Below, one piece after another: positions 1 to 12,965 of a stretch of 64,000 nucleotides of DNA. Each line of letters starts with the position of its first letter. The stretch's first letter is position 1. The notes beneath the pieces are model-generated. The model ran no database searches and was not told the DNA's origin. It saw only the letters and a program-made list of their open reading frames with translations. The translations under genes were made by a program, and so were the position numbers. The stretch is from Hydrangea macrophylla (taxonomy: Eukaryota > Streptophyta > Magnoliopsida > Cornales > Hydrangeaceae). Location: contig CM066983.1 of the NCBI GenBank assembly GCA_033977485.1, positions 104,345,080 through 104,409,079 on the forward strand. The letters run 5' to 3'.

Positions 1-577
1 CAGTGCAATTTAGAAACCTTTGTTTTTTTTTTTATTTTTAATATTATTTTATAGCTTATTCTGAGATGGAGTGCAACTCAGAAACGTTTACTATCATATC
101 GTCTCGTATTGGAGGTAAATCATAGTTTGATGGATCTTTTTGTTTTAAATTGTTTCAACCGGGACTGATTTAAGAACTGCTTGAGCCACTCAGCTTAAGC
201 ATATTCGTTGTTGCATCTCCCCATTTTCAATACTTGGGAAGCCTCAACCTTTGCTCTGCAAAGAAGAGTGGCCACTACCAACAACCAAATGAGCCAAACC
301 CAAGAGTTAGAAAGTAATAACCATAGGGACTATTGTTCTGGCAATATTTTTCCCAGTATAGAAGAATTGCTCAAATTTGAGCGTGAAATAAATAGCTACT
401 ATGTTTGATATACACAAACTGCATGCCCATTCATAATGGGTTTTACAAGTTAGCGAAAACTTCTTTGCCTCTTTCATGGATGAGGCACTCCATGTTGAAT
501 GCTATGCAACTAAACGTTGGCCCAGTGTTGCTCTTACTTCTTGCTTTACATGTCAGCCATAGCGAATGAACGTATAT
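1..577. other. 3' flank of the demethylase gene
   Basis: This stretch lies downstream of the stop codon of the minus-strand demethylase gene and should contain its 3' untranslated region. Short open frames here have no recognisable domain. Two similar short segments (about 1-25 and 68-92, both reading roughly 'gtgcaa.tcagaaac.ttt') form a weak direct repeat. I see no other gene. Confidence 0.5.
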
Positions 578-3395
578 CTAATTATCGTCATTCCTACCTT
601 TTGTCCTAACTAACTTGCTAACTGGAAAGTGCAGTCTGGCCATGAGGGGGCGAGGTGCTCGTGTCTTCTGGTCAAATCCCCTTACACAAACAAACCCTGC
701 AACATAATTAGCAAACCTCAGCATAATAAATATTTGTCTTAACATGTGCTAGAATCTTGATAGAAGTGGAACTATACTCTCTCAATTTCTCTCTTCATGG
801 TAAACAAAGTATGAATCAAGTTTGTAAAATTTTCCTTGGTTTTTGGATATTTCCCAATCGAGTTCGTTTCCTTCTTGCTTTGTTTTTTTGGCGTCATTAT
901 GCATCAAGAGCACCTTTCTTGGTCGTTTCATTAATTAAGGTGGTGGTACTGGTATCTCATATGCACGTGATGTGTTGGTCAGCTTGTTAGGTATTTTCGA
1001 CTAGAGATGGTGATTTTGTTTGGATGTGTCAGGAATGGAGACTAGAAACATATTAGATTCCCTAGTTCTCCTTAAGAAAAGGTGCACTTGGGTACAATAA
1101 ATGTAGATTCTTAAGTTTTCACGGGCAGACTTATACTGGTCTTATAACTGTAGGTGTGACACGCTAGTCATAGAGATAAGTATCATATGTGTTAGTGGGA
1201 ATGTTAAATTCTCATACATATTAAGATCTAAATTTTTTTTGATCTAGCATGAGAAACTCTAAATATGTGGAATGTGGATATTGCAAAGCTATGAACTTGC
1301 TAGTGAATGTTCAGTATGGAACAATCCTCATCACTGTTACCTATTAGGAATGGTGGAGAGCAATAAAGAGGTGTCTTTAATACTAAAAAATTCTGTCATA
1401 CCTCTCCAAAAGCAGAATTGAATGCCTTCAGTTGATAAACCTAATGCGCCAACACAATATATAAAATCAGTTGTGGAACTTTTATCATGAATGTCAACCA
1501 ATCATTTTGCAATCTTTTACCTTTAAATATTGTTGGTATGGAGGTTCCGAAGTACACAGTTCGTCTTGGTAGATTCCATATCCAAGCCCTTGGGACATCA
1601 ATTGGGTTGATGCTGGATTCATGGTCAGCAAACACCTGCATAAGAAATTTTTTTATCATGAATATTTTTTAACACTGCGAATTCGAGCTGAAAATAGTTT
1701 GAGTGAGGTAGAGTTATTTTGATGTCTACCTCATTAACTTGGAAGTATGTGCCATTTAAAGGAAAGCTCCCTCTCATAGCTGTTCGACATGGTATCTGGT
1801 CATGAAGTGTCATTAGTATTAAAGTATTGATGTTGAAAGCTATAATTTGTGCACCGTTTTTGCTAAATAGAGTTATATCTATATAAGAATAACTCATGTA
1901 CATATCCTCACCAGAAGCGTTCCCCGAACAGTTTGGGACTTCGCCTCTCGTACGCTGTTGCATGAAAGACATGTATTCTTGTCACATAGTTCACCCAATT
2001 CTTGGGAGTTGCACCTTCTTTCTGGTTGGTGAATTGAATTTGCTGTTTCGCCTGATATGGATGCAAGACAATTGGCAGAAGCACTAAAGGAAAAAAGTGC
2101 TAGAATAAATTTGATTAGCTTATTGCACACTTTTCTGTGTCTTTGGTTCTTAATAATGAGTGTTGCTGCGGCATATGATTTTAGCCATGACCGTTTTAAG
2201 TCATCCATAGTAGCTTCTTGTTGTTTTTTTTTTTTGTGTGTGTGTGTGTGTGTGTGTTAATACATGTTATAGTCTTCTTTACTTACCAGGTGTCCATATA
2301 GCAAGAAGGTATGAGCATGGGTCATCAGGTTCGCGGTTGTCCAGCTGCAATTGAAGCAAGTGCAAGTAATTAGAAAAATGATAGTGAACAAGAATGGTGC
2401 CACATATTCCAAAAGCAATGTATTAATACTAACCCCTTCCAACAAAGGATGTGAATCCGGAAGTTCATAGCTGCAGGATGGGAAAGAAACAATTGTTATA
2501 CATCAGAAAACAAGAAAGAACCAAGTAGTATACATCAGCCAATATTTTAATGTACTTTTGTCCTATGATTTTTTTTGTTCAGTGTCATCTTTTTTTACGC
2601 ATGATTTGATGAGAAGTAACTTAGACCACTTATTTTTCAGATTTGTTAAGCATTTTCTCTGGTTTGCAGTCTATAATTACATGCAAACAACCTTGAATGG
2701 ATAGAATCTTTGTTTTAGTGAGTGTTATTTTTATTATTATCTCCTTTGTTTCATGATTTTACTAGGGTAGACGAGTAGGTTTTCACATTGTTTCGCAGAA
2801 AGAAATTAGACTCCAAACTGTATGCACTACCCAAACAGTTTACTCAAGTACTGGGCGGTGCCTACTTACACTTGGTGCTCTGTTCTCAGTCGGCTCATGT
2901 TCTTTAGTTTAGGCATAGGAATTGATGCAGCCTCTGGAGTTAAAGCTACTAAGGCTTTCGACATATCACCCTCTTCAAGTTCCATATTCTGTTGCATAAA
3001 ATTTTGCAGATTTTGAGTGAACTCCTTGATGTTGAGTTTGATAGTAGGAATTTCCTCAGAATCTTCACAGAATGTGTCCTCTATGTCACTTTCTGGTATT
3101 TGTGTGTGTCCTGGCTCTGGCGTAGCTGGTTCTTCAATAATTGGTTTCGGTGATGCTGGTACTTCAATGATTGGCTCACTGTTTTTTATTTCAGTCTGTA
3201 CTTCGAGTTGTTGATTAGGCTGAGGCAGATTTAGGTGCACCTGAGTGATTATCCCCATGGGGTTTGGATGAGTCTCTTTGGTTTCGGCTGCACAGACTAT
3301 GCTCGTCTCCTCTGGACCTGGTAGTGCAAGCCTTGCACTGCAATTGATATCTTTGTTAGTAGTGTGAAGGTACTTAATATGTGTGTGTACATATA

Positions 3396-3460
<65 letters not shown>

Positions 3461-6400
3461 GATTCAATACATCAGAGTATGATTTTGTAAATGTTATAGT
3501 CTTAGGCTTAGCCTGGGTTGTTTTTGTGACAAAATCCAACAATTTTCATGTATCTGGAACAACTTTTTAAATAATCATATTTTCGTAGTGACCATATAGA
3601 TGGACGAGCTCAGAGTTGACAAGTATAATGTTGTCAAAATCTGATTCAAAGTTAATTTTTTCAACTATATATATATATATATATTTGTTCCTATACATCT
3701 TTGAGTGATCTTTAAACTTTTATTTGTCCGTGCACTTTACCTGTTCTTGTACATCTGCATCTCTCATGTGTGTTACAAATAGATATCTAGAACTTTCTAG
3801 ATGTTGAATAGTTCACTTGATGTTAAATTTTCACCTTACTTATTCAGTTATTCCTGGCCGAACATTCAAAATTGTAGATTATGTGGAATCCATGAAAATT
3901 GCTCCTGTTTTTTCACAACCATGTATAAATGGTGGTTTAGTAGATGAAGATTGGAACACAGTGAGGACCTTGCAAATGCACTTGCGAAGTGCCTGCACTC
4001 GCCTCTCATTGGACAAGCATTGCAATTTGGTTTGCTCTTTGTGCAAAAGACCTGCATAAATTGTAATTAAACTTTGGGAGACTTGGTTAGTAATTAATTA
4101 TCAAGAATTAAGAGAAAGCACCTTAAAGATTAAACGAACATGAAATACCTTTCCAAAAGTAATCATCTGGTAATGTAGCTCATATCTGTTAGTAATGGCA
4201 ATATAAATCATTAGATGCCATTGGTTGATGAAAGCAATACTAGTCCTAAGGAAAATGGATCTCGGTTGATGTAAAAATTAATATAGTTGTAATTAGTAGT
4301 TCATCTAAATGAAATGTATGCATCTATTTATTTGGGCGTAGATGTAAAGGGGACTTCTTATTTACAATGTTCTTTGGTCAAGCTTGCAGAGTCGTGGCCA
4401 GAGATATTTTTGAATTGACTCCAGCACCGGATACCTGTATAGGAAAATAAAATTAGCTTTTCTGTTGCAAATTCATAAACTCTGTATTAGTATGTCCATT
4501 ACAACTGTCTACTCACAGTTCCAGAAGATGCAATTGAAGTGACTCCGGCAGCGGCTGCAGCGGTACCCATCCTAGTCTTACAGCTATTCGTCCGACGTTT
4601 GTGTCGACCTTATTGCAGATAGAGGATATGGATTACTTGTGTACGGCTTATGATTTCAATCTCAATTCGAATATGTATATCTTTATTTAGAACGTACAGG
4701 GAAAGCAAGATGATGAAGTGTTAGAAGCCGCACGCACTCCACGCTTTTCAATCCCAACCCTCTTGCGCTCAACAAATACTCTCTACAAGCATAGAAATGT
4801 AAGTTTTTTTGCATCATACTCGGTATATAAAAACTCAAATAGCATTTTGTCAGTTTAGTAGAACTATAATTGCATTGGATACTTTAGAGCCTCGCTTAAC
4901 ATATAGGTGCTGAGAATTGTGGGCTTACTTTGCTTTGTCAGGTGGTACGTCTCTTAACCATTCAAGGTCAATGCTTCCGTGTTCTCTAACCAGTCGGTTG
5001 AGGAAATCCTGCATAATTTTCAACTTTTATCAGCTGATCTTAAAAGGCTTTCTTGCCATAGTATCATAGCAGGAGAAAGTCATCTGCAAGTCACAATATC
5101 AAATATTAGATTCTTTATTATGAAATGTGAAATATGTACCTTAATTCTCTCTGCTAGCATGTGGTTCATTCCCCTTTCTCTGATGGTGTTAGCAATCTCG
5201 TTAACGTCTGCACATCTCACCGCTTCCCAGTCTACAGAGTCCATTGTGTTTCTTGTTCTTTCTCGTTTTTTACCATTCACTTGTGCTTGTTTTCTTAAGC
5301 TATCCCAGTCAACTCTATTTCGTTTCTCCTTTCCCATCCTTCCACTCTTTTCTTTAGAAGTACTTGAACTAATCCCATTGTCTGTCTTATGGGGAAAATA
5401 ACCATATGCATTGAAATTTGGCTCTGTCTTGTGCCCAGTGTTTCTACGGTTTTCAGTGATGCTTGTGCTCTCTGTAACATCCAAGATTTCATCTGAAAAG
5501 TTTGGGACTTCGTGAATTTTCTGTCTCTGACCATGCTTGTGAGTCTGTGACTCAATGTTATTGCATGCGTGATTATTTTGACTGGAAGTTGGTGGTGCAC
5601 ATTGAAAACTTTCTCTGACAGTCTCTGTAGCTGTAGGTTCACTTATTGATTCTGCCATCCATTCAATTTGTTCTCCTGTGAGATTTTCTTCATTTTCCTT
5701 GGTAAAATCTGAAGATGTGCTTTCTTCTTCCAACAGGTCAATATATCCTATGTCATTTGCTCCTGAATTGGGGTTAAGACAAATATTAGTACTGGAAGGA
5801 ATGCTTTCCTTTTCTTCTTGTGAGTCACAACTCATACTTTTTGCTTGGTTGTGCTCATCCTTCACGTAAGGTGACACTTCTTCACTAACACGACTGTAAA
5901 CTCTAGGTGTCATAGTGGTTCTAGTGGGAACAATTGAAGAGTCTACAGAATTCTGAGAAGAAAGTACACTATCAATTTCTCTCTCATCTCCCTTAAAACT
6001 TGCCACTGTTTCTGTTATTTGAGTAGTTGATCTGTTCACTGCTGCTTCATGGTGTGTCTCTATACTGTCAGAATAACCAAACAATTCACATACTGAATTA
6101 TTTGTTGACCTCACACCACCAGTGTTGCTTCCAAAGTTTCCATTGCTGTTTAAATCTTCCTTTTCTTCATTACGTACCATGTCATGGAGAGTTCCAGAAT
6201 TTTGGTCACAGAGTGGATGACTTAACTCCTCTTCGTCCCATTTGACTTTAGAGCTTGGTCTGAGGTCGCTCTTTAACTTGAGGGGAAATCGTGCAGCAAG
6301 TGACATGAATGCAGAACTGGAAAAGGGTGAAATTGATTAAATATTTTTTTCTCCCCCACTTTGCCACTTAAACTCATGGTATTAAGTTCCGTAGCTAGTC

Positions 6401-9400
6401 AAACAATCTAGTTTACCTGGAAAGATGGTCCGAGACATTCTGAGTAAGGAAGACTCCAATCACTGAGTCCACAACTGACCCTTTCCATTTAGAGAAGCGC
6501 CGATCTCCTGCAAAATTATTGTTGAACTTAGAAAACTTTGGCAAGAAAACTTTGGCAAGATTTGATGAATTGGCAGAGGAGTGCTTCTATGGTTGCATAT
6601 GGTGGATATATGCAAGAAGACGCGCAAAAGTGATAAAACTGTATTTTGAACCCCATCCTTTGCTCAGACCAAAAGAAAATACCTTCATCCTTTTGAAAAC
6701 CTTTTCTTGTGTAAGCAGAAGATGCTGATTAGATTTTATGAGAAAGGATGCATTGGAGAAAAGAATTTTGGATTGTGATGTCTTTTAGGATTACGATAAA
6801 CACGTATATACACAGTACCTGTTCATTGTTGTTGCTTATTGGCACAATTTCAGGTCTACATGGCTTAAATTTGGTGTATCACATTGCTTCAGTTTCAGGT
6901 CGATGCTGCTTACATTTGCAATTTTTATCATAGGTCTGGCTTCTATTGGCCACTATATATGCATTTGGCAATCTTCAACGTCTCTAACAGCCTTTTCCAA
7001 CTGTTTGTGAAGCTTTAGTATGATTTAAATAAGTGAAGTGTTGGATTTCGAATTTGATTTATTCAGGGGCTGGAAATGCTCGATGCTCTAGTTCTTTACT
7101 GTCATCTTATTTTACGTGCAAAGATCTCGAATGAACGTTTGGCTTTTAGGATAATGAAAGGAAATTACACAAAAGGAAAGAACTGATCTAAAGTAGGAGT
7201 CATTACACTTTCTTATCTCACTTTCTAATGGTTTCTGCAAGTTATTCCTAGTTTATTTTTGTCTAATGTTGGTAAGTTTATTTCCTTATTCCTGGTACTT
7301 CTTTGCTATGTATTCTCTTTCTTGAGTAGGTTGGTTCCTCCCCCTCTCTTTCTTGTGCTATACTGTATCGAACAATTTTTTAAACCCCCTTAGATAACAA
7401 TGGGTTGAGACTAACCACCTTGTATCTTGCATTTACAAGATACAGGGATAAGAAAAAGAAAATTCAATTGAGCATTTTTTTTTAATTTGATTTAATTTTA
7501 TGAGCAATTTCCGTGACTCCGCTTCATGAGGAGTGGGCCATAGCTGTAGGCCATTGGGATTAAAGGGTGTTTATTACTATAGTATCCTTATTGTAACCAA
7601 TTTTGCACGTACAACTTAGAGTCTTAGACAAAAGGAAGTGGTCAGTAACATCCTCTTGTTAGTTGAACCGCATACATTATCCTCAGAGAGATCTTAATAT
7701 GTATCTAATGTCAAATTGTCCACCTCCCAATTACTATTGCGTGTACGTATGAGTTAAATACGAGGAAAAGATCTCTTTGCTGTTAAATCTAACAGGTACC
7801 TAGCACAAGATGCATGCGCGCTATAAACGAGTCTGCCCGTCCATGGAACACATTTCGTTCTTCTTCCCACCATTTTACCTTCTCCTCGTCTGTTCCATCA
7901 ATTCCTTCGCTGTTAATATTTTCTAACAGAAGTTTCCATACTTTATTTGTCTCTTCATCGAGGTCAACTTTAGCGCGAGGCTGTCGTTTCTTGGCAGGAT
8001 CAAATGAACCGTCATATGGTACAACAGTTCCATCCCTGCGGTAAAGAACTAGAGTGTTTTGCTTTCGATATCTCAAATTATAAGGGACAAGTGCATTCTG
8101 CTCTTGACGCTCAACTTTGTTGCTTGCCGCATTTATGTCCAACTGCTTTAACTGCTCAACTATTGCAGCAATAGGAGACATGTTTTTCCATATTGCAACT
8201 GGAGGAGGACCTGCACTAAATGCCCCAAAGGAGTTAGATAAGTAATCAATAAGTAAAATGCATGGTTCGCTGGAGAATTGTTAATGATACTATTAATAGT
8301 CTTTTTAACGCTCTCGTAAAAGGATCTTATTGTATTTTTTGCTGTAACTGTATATATGTGCAGATAGTATGGGGTAGTGCTATCATGCTACCATCGAGCC
8401 AATAAACTTTTTCACTGATTTCTTTTATTCCAATAGTTTTTTATTTTTATTTTATATTTTATTACCATTAGCATCAGTTATAAATTGTATTGAATAAAAA
8501 TTTCACAAAATTTGCTCCATTTTCGGAATAAATTCCTCTTTTTCTTCCTCGCTGTCCTGCCGACGAACCAGTGTAGAAAGAAAGGACTCAAATCCTTAGT
8601 TGCCATGGCATCTAGCCAAAGATTATTTCAAAAACACAGGATATAGACTTGTTAACGTCGTCGTTCTGGTTGTTGACATCAACATTTTGACGATCGGAAC
8701 CCACAGTTAGGATCGCCTGTTGGGAATCATACTTGTGGTGAAAAGTACCATAATACACTCATGAGGATATTATAAGACAAACAGATACATTTTCCCATGA
8801 ACAAGTACCTTTTGGCCTGCCGAAAGACTGGCGACGGCCATATGTACTGGGAGTCACTGAATTGACAAAATATTTTCTCTTACTCCGCTTCTTTGTTGCC
8901 ATTTTCATATGGGTTTCTGCAAGCAGGGCTTCCATGCATGTGCGTGGTTGATGTGAAACTTCAAATCCTTGCATATCGCCTGAAGTTGGTGCTCCTCTGG
9001 CAGGAAAAGTTTTCTGTTGTTTACACTTCATAATTCGGATCAGTGAAGATAAGTCACGTACCCGGGTGGTCCCCTTCCATCTTTTCTTCGTCAACCTTTT
9101 TGTGTGGCTCAAAGCCAGCATACATGCAAAAGTTTGCTGCTTATTGTGAATACAGCTGGTATTATTCAGAGGGCACAATGTTGCTCGTCTCTCACAATTT
9201 TCTGCAGCAGTCATGGTCGACAATGTACTGGATGTGGTTGAATTGCGCGCTTTCCCAGTTCTTTTTTTCTTGCAACTTGCCGGAAAATGTATTCGAAGAA
9301 ATTGGTTATCATATTGATTTACTGGAAACATGAAATATGCCTGCAAAGCATTGTAACAAGGACCCTTCACAGTCACATTGGTTAGTTGTGCCTCATCAAT

Positions 9401-11625
9401 TACGCATGCGTGTGCTCGCTTTCGCCCCCTTGGTGCTGATTGATAGTCAGTATACATCACTCCTTCTCCGATGTTATCCTGTTTATCAACAGTTTCATTA
9501 CATTCATTTGTAAGTTCATCCTTCAAATTTTCCCGTGGCTGACGAGTCTTGGTAGGAGATGGAGTGCTTGGCGATTGCCTTTCAGGCATTGATATGTAAT
9601 CCTCCAGTACTTCATTCATAGAACGTTTATCTCTCACTTGGCTTTCAAAGTCAAAATTTAATGATCTCTTGCAGGAATTTCCCCTAGTTCCAACTGCATT
9701 TGGATTAGTTGTTCTGTTGGTTACCCCTGCTGAGGGAGTAGATGTGGGCTTGTTGAGCCCATTTCTTCGGACATACTTCCTCCTACCTATTGGGGTTTCA
9801 CCTGCAGGCTTTGTGGGCTTTCGGATTTTATTAAGCTGGCCTTCTATAACAACTTTTGGCCTGTGCTTTTTCCTTCGTGGTTTCTGTTGTGAAGTTCTGT
9901 TCAGGTCAATATCATGGTCCACTCCCTTGTCAGGGTTGTGATTCTCCTCCAATGGTGGGGAAAGAGCCTCACACGAGAACTCTTCAAGCGGATGTGACTG
10001 TTCTCTCTCATGGTGTTTGCTCACTTCAACCCTCGTGGTAACAACTTCATTCTCATGTGCTGCTTTTGCTTGATTTGTTCTTTCGTGCACACCTGTATTT
10101 TGAATATCAGAGACTTGCTTGTTTTCTACACTCTTGGCCTGATGTGGTGTCACAGGTGCAAATTTGGGGGTGGTGACCATTATCGACCCTGCATTTGTTA
10201 TTGTTCTTGGTGGCAAATTAAGATCATAGGTGAGTCGGCAGGGAGTAGAACCTCCATCTGTAAATTAGATATGTCCTATTTCAAGTGAGTTCGGGAATCA
10301 TAAATGCAGAATTTAAATAAACAAATATGTGTGTGTGTGTGTACATAATATGTATACATATGCAAACACAGACACACTCTTCAGATGGAGTAACTTAGAG
10401 ATGATTGTCCTTACTCCTTATCCTACTCAGATTCTGACTCTTGAGAAAAAGACTATGATATGGATCTTTGAAATGTGGGGTTAATAATATCATGAAATTT
10501 ATCAGGAGCTTGTGATGCATTTCTGGGGAGGGTGGCCCTATTGTTGAAGCAGTATGTGCTTTCAACAAAATAGCGAAAAACCATTTATGAACGTGACACA
10601 ACTGTTCATACATCACCTGTTCGGGCAATAGCAGCAGCTGCAAGGAATGATGAAGAATGCGGTGGGAACGTGTACTGCATAGTATGGCCAAACAATCGAG
10701 CGAGAGATGCATATATATTTTAAACGGGACATGTTACATAATCTGTTGCGTTGACTATGTTCCCCTCAATAATATTAATCCCTCTTTCCTGATGTAGTTT
10801 TGTTGTTGCTTAATCTTAGGTTCCTCATTTTTGTTTGCAGCCCGCACGCTGCAAACGGAGCTATTGTGTATTGTCCATGCTGCCCAATCAAATAGTAGAA
10901 CTTAATGAAACTGGGACCTAAGAATCAGAGATATTTCATTTATCTGTTTCTCATTGCATCGCTCTTTCTTTCCTGTAATCACTTTTATTTATTTATTTAT
11001 TAGTAGTCTACACTTTCTAAATACCGTTATCTAGTGGTGGTCCCGCTTAATAACTTTTGGGAGGCGGGCGCGAAGCACGATATTACTAGCATAAGCAATA
11101 GCGAGGTTAGTAACACTTACATAGAGATCCACCCAGTGGGCGATCACTCGCACTAAACAAATTTAATCCGGGCGAGGAATGTTGGCCTGACAGTGATGAA
11201 TTTGCCGTGCCGGACTGAAACCGGTTACCTTCAGGTGAATTGTTAACACACTTTGTTGTATTTGCAGAAATTGCAGTGGCAGTAGCAGCATCAGCAAGAG
11301 CAAAAAGATCGGCCAAGTTCATTTCAAAATCCTTATTTAGGTCAATAACACAACTTGTTGGACCAAAACGTGTACTTTCTGGTGAAAACCCAGGTGTGAG
11401 TATCTCTGATTCTAAGCAATTGACTTGGTCTAATTTATTTCCTTGAAAAAACATCTCTGATTCTGACCAATTTGCTTGGCCTAACAGGTTCTCTTGACTG
11501 TATGCGTAGATCGGCTCCGGTTTAAGTAGGACCGGCTTCGCCGGAGTTGTGGGAATCCAAGAGCACTCAATATGAAATTCTCTCACTTCCGGCAGCGGCA
11601 GAGAGCCCTCCTTTTTGACATCCAT
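578..11625 (-). CDS. ROS1/DME-like: DEMETER/ROS1-family 5-methylcytosine DNA glycosylase/lyase, 19 coding exons
   Basis: Members of this family excise 5-methylcytosine and start base-excision repair in the nucleus, giving active DNA demethylation. Exons read from the start: 11625-11121, 10257-8809, 8210-7800, 6507-6417, 6316-5140, 5008-4929, 4782-4698, 4608-4517, 4434-4366, 4185-4149, 4051-3969, 3337-2870, 2470-2434, 2344-2287, 2051-1912, 1795-1730, 1635-1521, 1440-1402, 696-578. All junctions are GT-AG, phases match, and the total is 5121 nt (1706 residues), in the range of DME. Order: an acidic N-terminus; a basic stretch KPRRKKHRPK near residue 295; domain A from about 670 to 835 (WWEEER, GRADSFIARMHL, VFLTQNVSDHLS); a variable linker; the HhH-GPD glycosylase domain from about 1180, with catalytic Lys near 1250 (GLGLKSVECVRLL) and Asp near 1268 (VDTNVGRI); the 4Fe-4S motif C-X6-C-X2-C-X5-C at about 1335-1351; then a permuted-CXXC-like and RRM-like C-terminus ending KTRAPRPLMARLHFP. 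The ATG at 11625 follows an in-frame TGA. DME versus ROS1 subtype is not settled by eye. Confidence 0.93.
2235..2257. repeat. (TG)n microsatellite in intron 14
   Basis: About eleven uninterrupted TG units follow a T-run, inside the intron between exons 2344-2287 and 2051-1912. Likely polymorphic. The short 'VCVCVC' frame over it is an artefact of the repeat. Confidence 0.9.
3399..3457. repeat. (GA)n microsatellite in intron 11
   Basis: About 29 uninterrupted GA units lie in the intron between exons 4051-3969 and 3337-2870 of the demethylase gene. On the transcribed strand this is a CT tract about 60 nt upstream of an acceptor, so its length could affect the polypyrimidine context. Confidence 0.92.
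3667..3684. repeat. (AT)n microsatellite in intron 11
   Basis: A short run of about nine AT units in the same intron as the long GA tract. Confidence 0.85.
10329..10341. repeat. (TG)n microsatellite in intron 1
   Basis: A short TG run in the 863-bp first coding intron (11120-10258). The rest of that intron shows no further exon that I can recognise. Confidence 0.75.
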
Positions 11626-12540
11626 CACTCCGCCGCCGAAAAGGGTCAGTAATCAATCTTTTTTCCCGTTCTTGTTTTTCTATGCAATAATACTTCACTT
11701 CAATTTGCTGAGTAAGTCCCAACCCAAGCTTCTTTATCCATGAATTGAGAGTCTTTTGTTAGTGGATCTTCTCCACTATTAACCTCCATCCTGCTCTGCT
11801 AAAAGTAGCAGAAAAAGAATTGGAAAATATGAGAGAAATTCACAGTTTTGAAAGAACAGGAATTTTTGAGCCAGACATAAGAAGGGAATAAAATGTGCTT
11901 CCTAATTACTCTTTTAAAACCACACCAAAAACAGTTCTTGTAACCAACAGATCCACATAACACAAATTCATAAAATAAAGATGCGAGGAGCAATAAAAAT
12001 ACAATTAATTCCACAAAAATGTAAGACTGATGTGTATGCTAAAAGATTAGAATAAAGTAAAATTTCCATGGAATCTCACTTTTTATTTTATTTTATTAAT
12101 TTTTTTTTAATCTTTTGTTTATATATGGATACAGGAAAAGTGTGTATAAAGCATAAGGAAACAGAGAAGTAAAGATTGACCAGTGTTACCGGAAACGTGG
12201 GTCATCGCCGGAGATCCGGTTCAGTCACCGGGAGAAACAAAATAGAAATACTTTTTTTGGAGTGAGAAAGTAGGAAAAGAAACCAAACAACGACCAGGCA
12301 TTTTCATATTAAAGTGAGTCTTTAACTTCTTTTCCCGGTAATCAACACGTAACTCATTATATATATATAATATAGAAACAATGCTTGATTATCATTATTT
12401 AATGATTCAATAAATATGATGTAAGAATCTATTGGATGCATTGATGATCGGTTTTGTGTGTTATGATGGGAGGGTATATTCGTAAGTTTAGTCGTAGAAA
12501 AAAACGAGCAAAAACTTGAATGCAACTTTTGTATTTAGTA
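11626..12540 (-). promoter_or_regulatory. Upstream region of the demethylase gene (5' UTR and proximal promoter)
   Basis: No gene is visible here. The sequence directly before the ATG is GC-rich (GGCGGCGGAGTG), as in a 5' untranslated region. A GC-richer block at about 12178-12236 stands out from the AT-rich surroundings. No TATA box or transcription start can be fixed by eye, and a 5' UTR intron is possible. The distal edge is the target duplication of the SINE pair. Confidence 0.45.
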
Positions 12541-12879
12541 ACTACTTCCCTTGTGAACCAAGTTCCTTGTGGCCGAGTGGTAAGCTTCTTGGGTGTACTA
12601 TCCAAGAGGTTTAGTGTTTGAGTCATAGGGGGCGTGGCCACTGGAGTATTCACCCGGCGCCTCGAGGCCTCGGGGATTAGTCAAGCCCCGATTACCAAAA
12701 AAAAAAAAAACTATTTCCCTTGTGGTCGCATGGCAAGGCTTCTGGGTGTTATACTCAGAGGTTTTAAGTTTGAATCTCAAGGGGGTGGCCACAAGTGATT
12801 CACTCGGACGCACTGGCCTCGTGGGATTAGTCGAGATGCGCGCAAGCTGGCCCGGACACCCATGGTTGCCAAAAAAAAA
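12541..12879 (+). mobile_element. tRNA-derived SINE (outer copy, split by the inner SINE)
   Basis: The main part spans 12725-12879, with a GGTCGCATGGCAAGGC head, a B-box-like GTTTTAAGTTTGAATCTC, and a tail ending GGTTGCC plus an A-run. Its body resembles the inner copy (shared 'GGATTAGTC' and 'CCGG/CCCG' segments). The pair is flanked by a duplication of about 13-15 bp, ACTTTTGTATTTAGT at 12525-12539 and ACTTTTGTATTTTGT at 12879-12893. It lies about 0.9-1.25 kb upstream of the demethylase ATG. Confidence 0.72.
12556..12709 (+). mobile_element. tRNA-derived SINE (inner copy of a nested pair)
   Basis: The left part has a Pol III A-box-like motif (TGGCCGAGTGG) and a B-box-like motif (GGTTTAGTGTTTGAGTC). 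The body ends in an A-run. It is flanked by a 15-bp duplication with one mismatch, ACTACTTCCCTTGTG at 12541-12555 and ACTATTTCCCTTGTG at 12710-12724, which shows that it inserted into the 5' end of the neighbouring SINE. The tRNA-like head is part of the SINE and not a tRNA gene. Confidence 0.75.
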
Positions 12880-12965
12880 CTTTTGTATTTTGTGATTTGG
12901 TATTCCAAGCCAATAATTGAAGGATACATCTGACCTCGTATTTATAGGGTAAAATCCTTCCTGAT

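Noticed and set aside
757..990. Plus-strand frame of 77 codons with an FFWRHYASRAP stretch
   Set aside because: It lies opposite the last introns and exon of the demethylase gene. The likeness to a demethylase motif is chance, because the real exons are on the minus strand at 1402-1440 and 578-696.
3297..3542. Minus-strand frame with a long Leu-Ser repeat
   Set aside because: It is the translation of the intronic GA/CT microsatellite.
10395..10712. Minus-strand frame of 105 codons in intron 1 of the demethylase gene
   Set aside because: No similarity to the family, no matching splice phase, and exons 1 and 2 join in phase without it.
12556..12879. Possible tRNA genes (A-box and B-box-like motifs)
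   Set aside because: A-tails, target duplications and the absence of a full cloverleaf show SINE heads, not tRNA genes.
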